The position numbers and the translations under genes are program-made. This document shows positions 57,906-64,000 of a DNA stretch of 64,000 nucleotides, piece by piece; the first letter of the stretch is position 1, and every line of letters starts with the position of its first letter. This DNA is from CAYYFX01 sp964571855 (GTDB taxonomy: Bacteria; ARS69): positions 1 through 64,000 of the forward strand of contig CAZNDO010000005.1 in NCBI GenBank assembly GCA_964571855.1. Direction: 5' to 3'. A model generated the notes under the pieces. It was not told the DNA's origin, ran no database searches, and saw nothing but the letters and a program-made list of their open reading frames with translations.

Positions 57906-58047
57906 GCGCGGAGGGTAGCGCCCGGCGCGACGCGGGGTCCACCGCCCCCGGCACCGCCGGAACCTCCCCGATTCCCCCGCCCGACCGGAACGGCTAGACT
58001 GCCCCGCCTGTCGCCGTCCTCGCCCACGACGCCGGAGGAACCCGCCC

Positions 58048-58602
58048 ATGTCGACCGTGATCCTGCACGACCAGCGCCTCGACGGTGAGGTGGAAGCCGG
58101 CCGCGGTACCGTGATCCGCGTGGACGGCACCACGCCGCTCGCGCGCGCCTTCGCGGAGGTCCAGGCCGCCGTGAACACGAGCCCCTCGGAGTTGGTGATC
58201 GCGTGCCACGGCTTCATGACGCACGAGTACGACAACGCCTCGAACATCGACCTGCGCGGCGGGCAGGGACTGCAGCTCTGCCGCGAGACGCTGCAGGTCA
58301 GCAACGTGAGCCGCGTGGAGGTGCTGAAGGATCTCTTCTCGCGCGTGTGGCTCATGGCGTGCGGGCCGGCCGGCACCCTGGTGCACGGATCCCGTCCGTT
58401 CTGCCGGGAGTTCGCCCACTACGTGAACGCGGTGGTGATCGCCTCGGACACGGCGCAGCTCTACTACCCCGGCGAGCACGACAACGCGGCCCAGGTCTCG
58501 CGCCGCGTGCTGCGCTTCGGCAACTGGGAGGGCAACGTGTACGAGTTCCGGCCGGACGGGACGGTGCACCCGTTCACGCGGGGGACGTCGCCGCTGCCGT
58601 AG
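58048..58602 (+). CDS. Small caspase-fold-like protein (CHAT/C14-like pattern)
   Basis: A 184-residue protein with no signal peptide that shows the His-Cys order of caspase-like (C14/CHAT) proteins: a strand ending LVIACHG (His54, candidate catalytic) and later LMACGPAG (Cys105, candidate nucleophile). Between them is a Asp/Arg-rich loop. The C-terminal part (about 125-184) has a further beta-strand pattern (NAVVIASDTAQLYYP). It is a small, stand-alone domain without any partner domain. It could be a peptidase, a pseudo-enzyme or an unrelated fold; I cannot settle this from sequence alone. GGAGGA precedes the ATG at 58048. Neighbours give no functional hint. Confidence 0.68.
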   Translation: MSTVILHDQRLDGEVEAGRGTVIRVDGTTPLARAFAEVQAAVNTSPSELVIACHGFMTHEYDNASNIDLRGGQGLQLCRETLQVSNVSRVEVLKDLFSRVWLMACGPAGTLVHGSRPFCREFAHYVNAVVIASDTAQLYYPGEHDNAAQVSRRVLRFGNWEGNVYEFRPDGTVHPFTRGTSPLP

Positions 58603-58656
58603 GCGCGGCGGGAACGCCGCCGGCGGCGGGTCCCGGAGTCGCCGGGGACCGGTCGC

Positions 58657-59847
58657 TCAGAACATGTCCGACATCCACGGGGTGGGCCCCGCGAACGCCG
58701 CCTGCGCCTTCGCCATCTCCGCGGGGTCCCCGTCCAGGAGCCCCATGGTCCGCACGGTGTCCGGCGTGTGCCAGCCGGCGTACAGCGCCGCGAGCCCGCG
58801 CACGTGGCAGCGGATCCGCCCGTCCCCGCCGTGGCGGACCTTCCCCTCGCCGCCCGCGATCTCCAGCACGAAGCGGCCCGTGTTCTGCGGCAGCACGGGA
58901 TCCTCCACCTCGAAGTGCAGCTCCATCCCCATGCCGGCCGGCCAGCCGCGCGCCTCCAGCGCCGCGCGCGGATCCAGGATGCGGATCATCCACGGGAAGA
59001 ACGTGCGCGTCTTCCAGAGGTACTCCTTCAGGTGCCCGAGCAACGGGTCCGCGGGGTTGCCGTGCCAGACCACGCGATCGGCCAGCGAGTCGTGGTCCCC
59101 CAGGAACGCGAGGAGGCGTTTCGCGCCGGCCGGCGTGGCGGCGAGCAGGTCCGCGGCCTGCAACTCCTGGCGCATGCTGCCGTCCTGCCGCGTGACGCGC
59201 AGGTACGCGTAGGCCTCGAGCCCGTCCTTCCCCTCCGCCACGAAGCCCTTGACGTCCGGCTTCAGCGGATCCGTGATGCGCCGCCACATGAACGCCGTGC
59301 GGTCCACCGTGCCGTTGTGGCGCTGCGCCACGCGGCGGTACAGCGCCTGCACCGCCGGCTCGTCCGTCTTGTCCGCGCGCCGCACGGTGAGATCCCGGGA
59401 CTTCCGCTCCAGGTCCCGCACGGGCACGGTCAGCTCCCAGCGCGCGCCCGCGATCTCCCAGCCGACCCGCCGGTACAGCGTCTGCTTCGCCGGATACAAG
59501 GTGGAGATGGGCACGCCGGCCGCGTGCATCTCGCGCACGCTGGCCTCCATCAGCCGCGTGGCGCCGCCGCGGCCGCGCGCCTCCGGCGCCGCGCCCACCA
59601 GGTTCACGCCGGTCATGGACACGGCGCGCCCGCCGAAGAACTGCCCCATGGGGATGAGCGTGAGCGCCGACGTGATGCGGCCGCCCTCGCGCAGCACGCG
59701 CGTGTTCTCGCGCCCCACGCGCGCGTAGAACTCCAGCAGGTCCTCGCGCGGGATGCCGAAGGACCAGGTCATGATCTCGATCTGCCGGTCCAGCTCGTCC
59801 GAGTCCCGGACGGGGCCGTAGTCCGCCTCGGTCGCGGTCACCGTCAC
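58657..59847 (-). CDS. Eis-like GNAT acetyltransferase
   Basis: A 396-residue protein of the Eis/enhanced-intracellular-survival family: two GNAT domains and an SCP2-like C-terminal domain (about 290-396, ending GPTPWMSDMF). The GNAT motif with acetyl-CoA loop is near 85-105 (VGAAPEARGRGGATRLM). The C-terminal carboxylate, the catalytic base in Eis, is Phe396. Family members acetylate amines on antibiotics, peptides or small molecules, so this may be a resistance or self-protection enzyme. GTG start at 59847; 63 bp lie between it and the upstream spoVG gene on the same strand. Confidence 0.82.
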   Translation of the reverse strand: MTVTATEADYGPVRDSDELDRQIEIMTWSFGIPREDLLEFYARVGRENTRVLREGGRITSALTLIPMGQFFGGRAVSMTGVNLVGAAPEARGRGGATRLMEASVREMHAAGVPISTLYPAKQTLYRRVGWEIAGARWELTVPVRDLERKSRDLTVRRADKTDEPAVQALYRRVAQRHNGTVDRTAFMWRRITDPLKPDVKGFVAEGKDGLEAYAYLRVTRQDGSMRQELQAADLLAATPAGAKRLLAFLGDHDSLADRVVWHGNPADPLLGHLKEYLWKTRTFFPWMIRILDPRAALEARGWPAGMGMELHFEVEDPVLPQNTGRFVLEIAGGEGKVRHGGDGRIRCHVRGLAALYAGWHTPDTVRTMGLLDGDPAEMAKAQAAFAGPTPWMSDMF

Positions 59848-59910
59848 GCCGCCGCCTCCCTGCTGCCGGGTTCGTTCCGCCCGCGTCGGGCGCGTGCCGT
59901 GCCGGAGCGG

Positions 59911-60276
59911 TCAGTCCCGCCGGCCGGCGTCGCCCCCGTCGTCCTCGTCCTCGTCGCCGTCCACGGGATGCCCGAGCTCCCGCCAGTACGCCTCGACGAC
60001 GACGGTCTCGATGTAGTCCCGGAACTCCTGGTTGATGGGGTGCACGATGTCCGTGAACCCGCCGCTCTTGTTCTTGCGCGCGGGCATGGAGACGAACAGC
60101 CCGCGCTGCCCCTGGATGATCTTCAGGTTGTGGATGGCGAGGCAGTTGTTCAGCGTGATGGATACGTATGCCTTGAGAATCTCGTCCTTCCGGTTCTCGT
60201 TGAGCCGTATCCGGACCTCGGTGATCTCCAGGAGTTCGATCGGGTCTTCCGCTCGGGGGGGAGCTTCGGGCGACAT
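59911..60276 (-). CDS. spoVG: SpoVG-family protein
   Basis: A 121-residue protein of the SpoVG family, a small DNA- and RNA-binding regulator found also outside spore formers. The SpoVG core (about 15-100) with EITEVRIRLNENRK, LKAYVSITLNN and GLFVSMPARK is clear; SMPARK is the family signature. The C-terminal tail (about 105-121) is acidic (DEDEDDGGD). The ATG at 60276 has a GGAGATG site. Other organisms use it as a post-transcriptional regulator; here its target is unknown. A weak promoter is seen upstream (60330-60358). Confidence 0.92.
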   Translation of the reverse strand: MSPEAPPRAEDPIELLEITEVRIRLNENRKDEILKAYVSITLNNCLAIHNLKIIQGQRGLFVSMPARKNKSGGFTDIVHPINQEFRDYIETVVVEAYWRELGHPVDGDEDEDDGGDAGRRD

Positions 60277-60329
60277 ATCGACATCTCCAAAGGGTGGCCG
60301 GCGCGAGAGGTCGGGACCGCTTAGCGACG

Positions 60330-60358
60330 GGGTAACACACGCGCACGTCCAGGATCAA
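60330..60358 (-). promoter_or_regulatory. Weak candidate spoVG promoter
   Basis: Minus strand TTGATC (60358-60353), 17-bp spacer, TTACCC (60335-60330). Matches are 4/6 and 2-3/6, so it is only a candidate; distance to the start (about 47 nt) and strand fit spoVG. Confidence 0.35.
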
Positions 60359-60567
60359 GCGCATCTTCCCAAGGACGGCGAAGGAACGCAAGGATCCGCA
60401 GGACGTTCCACGTTCGCCCCCGCTTCCCGGGGCCGGCCGGGCGCGGCTACGCCCCTTCTCGGGTAGTTACAACCGACGCCGCGAGCGCCCGGAATCCGGG
60501 GACGGGGACACGTGTTAGATTGGCGAACGCCGCGATCCGGCGGCGCCGCGAACCCCGGAGGTCCGCC

Positions 60568-60897
60568 ATGAGCACCGACCTGGCCGCCAAGGACTGCGTG
60601 CCCTGCCGCGGCGGCGTCCCGCCGCTCGAGGGGGCCGCCCTCGCGCAGCTCGCCGCCCTCGTCCCCGGGTGGACGGTGGTGGAGGGACATCATCTGCGGC
60701 GCGAGTTCCGCTTCCCGGACTTCGCGAAGGCCCTGGACGCGGCGAACCGCGTGGGCGCGCTGGCCGAGGAGCAGGGGCACCACCCCGATCTCCACCTGGC
60801 CTGGGGGCGGCTCGGCATCGAGATCTGGACGCACAAGATCGACGGCCTCACCGAGAGCGACTTCGTCCTCGCCGCGAAGATCGACAAGATCCTCTAG
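60568..60897 (+). CDS. Pterin-4a-carbinolamine dehydratase
   Basis: A 109-residue PCD/DCoH-family protein that recycles the 4a-hydroxytetrahydrobiopterin made by aromatic amino acid hydroxylases. The active-site motif EQGHHPDLHLAWG, with three His in the family pattern, is near 68-80; the fold ends with SDFVLAAKID. ATG at 60568 follows CGGAGG. No hydroxylase is in the window, so a moonlighting role, as seen with many bacterial PCD proteins, is possible. It is 2 bp before the SRAP gene (start 60900), so both are probably expressed together. Confidence 0.9.
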   Translation: MSTDLAAKDCVPCRGGVPPLEGAALAQLAALVPGWTVVEGHHLRREFRFPDFAKALDAANRVGALAEEQGHHPDLHLAWGRLGIEIWTHKIDGLTESDFVLAAKIDKIL

Positions 60898-60899
60898 CC

Positions 60900-61676
60900 G
60901 TGTGCGGGCGCTACACGCTGCAGACGAAGCGCATCGACCTGGCGCGCGAGCTGGGCGTGCCGGAGTCCGACCTGCTCGAGCTGCCGCCGCGCTGGAACAT
61001 CGCGCCGTCGCAGCCGGTGCCGATCCTGCGCGCGCGCTCCGGCCGCGGCGCCGCCGGGACGGAGGCGGCGCTGGTGGCGTGGGGGCTGATCCCGGAGTGG
61101 GCGAGCGACCCGCGCATCGCGAACAACCTGATCAACGCGCGGATGGAGTCCCTCGCGGAGAAGCCCGCGTTCGCGGACTCCTTCCGCGAGCGGCGCTGCC
61201 TCGTGCCCGCGGACGGGTTCTACGAGTGGGCGCCGCTGGGCGGCGACGGACCCCGGTACCCCCATTACATCCGCCTCGCGTCCGGACGCCCGTTCACGTT
61301 CGCCGGGCTGTGGTCCCGCTGGCGCGACCCCACGGGGGCGCCGCGGGAGACCTGCACCATCGTGACGCGTCCGCCGAACGAGGCGATCGCGCGGCTGCAC
61401 GACCGGATGCCGGCCATCCTGGCGCCGGAGGCGCGCGCCGCATGGCTGGACTCCGTGCAGCGGGATCCGAAGGCGCTGCTGGACCTGCTCTCCCCCCTGC
61501 CGTCCGAGCTCTTCGAGATCCACCCGGTGGGGCGCCGGGTGAACTCCCCGGACCACGACGACGCGTCCTGCATCGAACCGCTGGACCGGGCAGCCGCGGA
61601 GGCGGACGCCCCGCCGCGCGGCGGGCGCCGCCGGAAGCGGGACGACGCGAACCTGGACCTGTTCGGGCCCGGATGA
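60900..61676 (+). CDS. SRAP (YedK/HMCES-type) abasic-site peptidase-like protein
   Basis: A 258-residue SOS-response-associated peptidase family protein. The GTG at 60900 places Cys at position 2 (start-CGRYTL), the residue that forms the covalent link to abasic DNA sites in YedK/HMCES. Other catalytic-site residues: WGLIPEWA, NLINAR (about 78-83), ADGFYEW with Glu near 107, and LHDRMPAIL with His near 165. It shields abasic sites in single-stranded DNA from cleavage. The basic C-terminal tail (RGGRRRKRDD) may add DNA binding. The gene lies directly after PCD (2-bp gap). Given the two glycosylase-like genes elsewhere, base-excision-related proteins are over-represented in the window. Confidence 0.92.
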   Translation: MCGRYTLQTKRIDLARELGVPESDLLELPPRWNIAPSQPVPILRARSGRGAAGTEAALVAWGLIPEWASDPRIANNLINARMESLAEKPAFADSFRERRCLVPADGFYEWAPLGGDGPRYPHYIRLASGRPFTFAGLWSRWRDPTGAPRETCTIVTRPPNEAIARLHDRMPAILAPEARAAWLDSVQRDPKALLDLLSPLPSELFEIHPVGRRVNSPDHDDASCIEPLDRAAAEADAPPRGGRRRKRDDANLDLFGPG

Positions 61677-61724
61677 CGACGCCGCGCGGGGCGCCGCCGC
61701 CCGGCTGAGGATCGCCCAAGGGAC

Positions 61725-61752
61725 TCAACTTCCGGCAACGTCCGGCCGATGA
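61725..61752 (+). promoter_or_regulatory. Sigma-28-like promoter of the GspE/PilB-KaiC operon
   Basis: TCAACTTC at 61725-61732 and GCCGATGA at 61745-61752, N12 between. The enterobacterial FliA consensus is TAAAGTTT-N11-GCCGATAA, so 5/8 and 7/8 bases match and the gap differs by one. It lies 14 bp before the ATG of the ATPase gene, suggesting flagellar/motility-type control. Confidence 0.5.
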
Positions 61753-61765
61753 AGGCGGGAAGCCC

Positions 61766-63736
61766 ATGAATCCTCCCGCCTCGGCGCCGCCGCACGCCCA
61801 CGACACGCTGGCCGGCATCCTCGTCTCGCGGAAGCTCCTCGACCCCCGGGAGCTCGCGAAGCGGATGGACCAGGCCGCGCGCGAGCGGTCGACGCTGGAG
61901 GCGGTCCTGCTGCGCGCCGGCACGTTCTCGCGCGCGCAGCTCCTGCAGATGCTCGAGAACCACTTCTTCTGCCCGTCGGTGGACGTGACGAAAGCGACGT
62001 GCTCGCCGGACGCGTTGAAGCGCGTGCCCCGGCGGCTCGCCGAGCGGCACGAGGCCCTGCCGCTGGACCACGACGGCGAGCGGCTCGTCGTGGCGTTCGC
62101 GGACCCCGGCAACGACAAGGCCGTGGAGGCGCTGTCCACCGCGGTGCGCGCCACCGTGCTCCCCCGCGTGGCGTTGCGCGTGGACCTGCTCCCCGCGCTG
62201 CGGGATGCCTACGACCGCTTCGCCGACGAGGCCGGCGCGCCCGCGGACTCGGCGCCCGTCGCCGCCGCGCCGCGCTCCGCGCCCCGCCCGGCGGACCCCG
62301 CGACGGCGCGCATCGCGTCGCTCGATCTCACGCCCACGGACGCGCCCACGCTGATCCAGCGGATCTTCGACGCGGCGGCCCGCAGCGGCGCCACCGACAT
62401 CCACCTGCACCCGGAGAAGGACGGCCTCGACGTCCGCTTCCGCCTGGACGGCATCCTCCACACCGTGGGACAGCTGCCGCGTTCCGCCGTGGCGTCGGCG
62501 ATCGCGCGCGTGAAGGTGCTCTCGCGGCTGGACATCGCGGAGCACCGCATCCCGCAGGACGGGCGCCAGACCATCGAGGTGGACGGCGCGCCGCTGGACC
62601 TGCGCGTGTCCACGCTGCCCTCGCAGTTCGGCGAGAACGTGGTCATCCGCCTGCTCCGCAAGGACGCGAACCTGCTGGACCTGGACAAGCTGCACATGCC
62701 CCCCGCCATCCGCGAGGCGCACGCCGACATGGTGGCGAGCCCGCTGGGCTTTTTCCTGGTGACCGGGCCCACCGGCAGCGGCAAGACGACCACGCTGTAC
62801 GCCACGCTGAACGCGCTGGACCGCGTGGGCACGAACATCATCACGCTCGAGGACCCCATCGAGTACACGCTCCCGGGCATCACGCAGGTGCAGATCCAGG
62901 AGGACGCCGGGCTCACGTTCGCGTCCGGGCTGCGGTCCATCCTGCGGCAGGATCCCGACGTGGTGCTGGTGGGCGAGATCCGGGATCTGGAGACCGTGGA
63001 GATCGCGTGCCGGGCCGCGCTGACCGGCCACAAGGTGCTGAGCACGATCCACACGAACGACGCGTGCCAGGCCATCACGCGGCTGCTGGACATGGGCACG
63101 CCGCCGCACCTGATCACCGCCACGCTGCGCGGCGTGCTCGCGCAGCGTCTCGTGCGCGTGATCTGCACGGAGTGCAAGACCGAGTACGAGCCGAACGAGA
63201 CCGAGCTGGCCATCCTGGGGTATCCGAAGGACGCGCACGTCCACCACGGCACGGGCTGCGGCGCGTGCGCGGGCACCGGCTACCGGGGACGCCACGCCAT
63301 CTTCGAATACTTCAAGGTGGAGGACAACATCCACCGGCTCGTCCTGGAGCGCGCCTCCCCGTACGCCGTGCGGCACGCCGCGGAGCGGAACGGGATGATC
63401 CTCATGGCGGACTTCGCGAAGCGGGCGGTGCTGGAGGGCGTCACGACCGTGGCGGAGATCCAGCGCGTGGTGCTGTCCTCGGAGAACCGGGAGCAGCTCT
63501 GCGGCGGGTGCGGGCGCGTGGTGGGCCTGGACTTCGCGGTGTGCCCGTTCTGCCAGCACGTGCTGAAGGAGACCTGCGCCGGCTGCGGCACCGCGATCGA
63601 CCCGTCGTGGGACGCGTGCCCCACGTGCGGCCGCGAGGTCCACCGCGACTGGCAGAAGGTGTTCTGCCGCGGTTGCCTCGCGCCCGTGGATCCGAAGTGG
63701 ACGGCGTGCCGCTACTGCGGGGAGGCCCTGGCATGA
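61766..63736 (+). CDS. GspE/PilB-family ATPase with C-terminal zinc ribbons
   Basis: Type II secretion/type IV pilus assembly ATPase, 656 residues. N-terminal MshEN/T2SSE_N domain (about 10-155), then the ATPase core: Walker A GPTGSGKTT (near 333-341), an Asp box EDPIEYTLPGI, Walker B DPDVVLVGEIRD (near 395-406) and a His box LSTIHTND. A tetracysteine site (CTEC... CGAC) lies near 470-500. Extra to the family are three C-terminal zinc ribbons (about 580-656; CGGC/CPFC, CAGC/CPTC, CRGC/CRYC), not found in usual PilB. The N-terminal degenerate region has no HTH. It precedes a coupled KaiC-like ATPase (ATGA). Confidence 0.9.
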   Translation: MNPPASAPPHAHDTLAGILVSRKLLDPRELAKRMDQAARERSTLEAVLLRAGTFSRAQLLQMLENHFFCPSVDVTKATCSPDALKRVPRRLAERHEALPLDHDGERLVVAFADPGNDKAVEALSTAVRATVLPRVALRVDLLPALRDAYDRFADEAGAPADSAPVAAAPRSAPRPADPATARIASLDLTPTDAPTLIQRIFDAAARSGATDIHLHPEKDGLDVRFRLDGILHTVGQLPRSAVASAIARVKVLSRLDIAEHRIPQDGRQTIEVDGAPLDLRVSTLPSQFGENVVIRLLRKDANLLDLDKLHMPPAIREAHADMVASPLGFFLVTGPTGSGKTTTLYATLNALDRVGTNIITLEDPIEYTLPGITQVQIQEDAGLTFASGLRSILRQDPDVVLVGEIRDLETVEIACRAALTGHKVLSTIHTNDACQAITRLLDMGTPPHLITATLRGVLAQRLVRVICTECKTEYEPNETELAILGYPKDAHVHHGTGCGACAGTGYRGRHAIFEYFKVEDNIHRLVLERASPYAVRHAAERNGMILMADFAKRAVLEGVTTVAEIQRVVLSSENREQLCGGCGRVVGLDFAVCPFCQHVLKETCAGCGTAIDPSWDACPTCGREVHRDWQKVFCRGCLAPVDPKWTACRYCGEALA

Positions 63737-64000
63737 CGGCCCGCGCCGACCGGATGCCCACGGGGATCGAGGGGCTGGACCACCTCCTGGAGGGCGGCCT
63801 CGTGCGCGGCAACAGCCTGCTCGTGGAAGGGCCCCCGGGGAGCGGCAAGACCACGTTCGCCATCCGGGCCGTGTACGAGGGCATCGTCCGCTACGACGAG
63901 CCCGGGCTCATCATCACGTTCGAGGAGTTCCCGAAGCAGATCTACCAGGAGGCGCTGGGCTACGGCGTGGACCTGGCCGCGCTGGAGCGCGCAGGGAAGC
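63733..64000 (+). CDS. KaiC/RadA-like ATPase (partial, runs off the window)
   Basis: N-terminal 89 residues of a RecA-fold ATPase: GIEGLDHLLEGGLVRGNSLL, then Walker A EGPPGSGKTTFA (about 33-44) and ITFEEFPKQIYQEA, the KaiC-like pattern TFEE. The start ATG overlaps the stop of the GspE-like gene (ATGA), so they are coupled. KaiC-like proteins next to GspE-type ATPases suggest regulation of pilus or secretion, or a signal-output switch. The protein continues beyond base 64000; the remaining domains cannot be seen. Confidence 0.8.
   Translation, partial: MTARADRMPTGIEGLDHLLEGGLVRGNSLLVEGPPGSGKTTFAIRAVYEGIVRYDEPGLIITFEEFPKQIYQEALGYGVDLAALERAGK

Noticed and set aside
58603..58656. Strong terminator between the caspase-like and Eis-like genes
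   Set aside because: A GGTCCC/GGGGACC stem is visible, but the arms need an offset and no T-run follows; too weak to annotate.

Overview
This window is a very GC-rich (by eye about 70 %), densely packed bacterial chromosome segment. It carries about 47 protein genes, no rRNA or tRNA gene, no insertion sequence and no CRISPR array. The cell is Gram-negative in type: there are two TonB-dependent outer-membrane receptors. Two secreted proteins end in the FlgD/T9SS-like C-terminal sorting module (PNPF...GVYFARV) that is common in Candidatus Eisenbacteria, Gemmatimonadota and other FCB-related lineages, so an uncultured phylum of that kind is my best guess. At least twelve gene junctions are 4-nt ATGA/GTGA stop-start overlaps, so translational coupling is the normal operon style.

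Layout. 1-5 kb: Hsp33-like chaperone and TANGO2-like protein, EamA and TerC membrane proteins, MFS transporter. 5-12.5 kb: RNA m5U methyltransferase, two separate operons that each end in a divergent uracil-DNA-glycosylase-like Fe-S protein, and a TonB receptor. A 244-bp near-palindrome separates the first glycosylase-like gene from the receptor. 12.5-24.3 kb: secreted metzincin, M16 protease, alkaline-phosphatase-superfamily enzyme, and a coupled operon encoding a 4-hydroxybenzoyl-CoA-reductase-like molybdoenzyme plus a PPIase-like lipoprotein. 24.4-36 kb: exported Cys-rich HMA protein, acetyl-CoA synthetase, FHA-GAF-PP2C phosphatase, membrane Ser/Thr kinase, several small-molecule and membrane genes. 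37-41 kb: a cysteine operon (CysK-like, CysA2-like rhodanese, TonB receptor) behind an apparent leaderless Cys-codon leader peptide and a perfect 18-bp hairpin. 41-46 kb: SatD-like regulator with a palindromic operator, PepT-CstA peptide/carbon-starvation pair. 46-50.8 kb: a second membrane kinase and a phosphoesterase/PQQ/FlgD secreted protein. 50.9-55.5 kb: glyoxylate shunt (aceBA) divergent from a RamB-like regulator. 55.5-64 kb: S41 protease, caspase-fold-like protein, Eis-like acetyltransferase, SpoVG, PCD, SRAP, then a GspE/PilB ATPase with extra zinc ribbons coupled to a KaiC-like ATPase that runs off the window.

Together the genes describe a heterotroph that lives on acetate or C2 units and peptides (AcsA, AceA, AceB, CstA, PepT, many exported proteases), has redox and metal homeostasis functions, and uses Ser/Thr phosphorylation signalling. 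The most interesting part is the cysteine attenuator at 37.05-37.28 kb: promoter, leader peptide and hairpin can all be read directly from the sequence, and the architecture resembles the polycysteine leaderless ORFs known from mycobacteria, in an apparently unrelated phylum. Other points for follow-up are the two unusual uracil-glycosylase-like proteins, the giant palindrome, the Cys-rich HMA protein and the C8 tract inside a promoter spacer.
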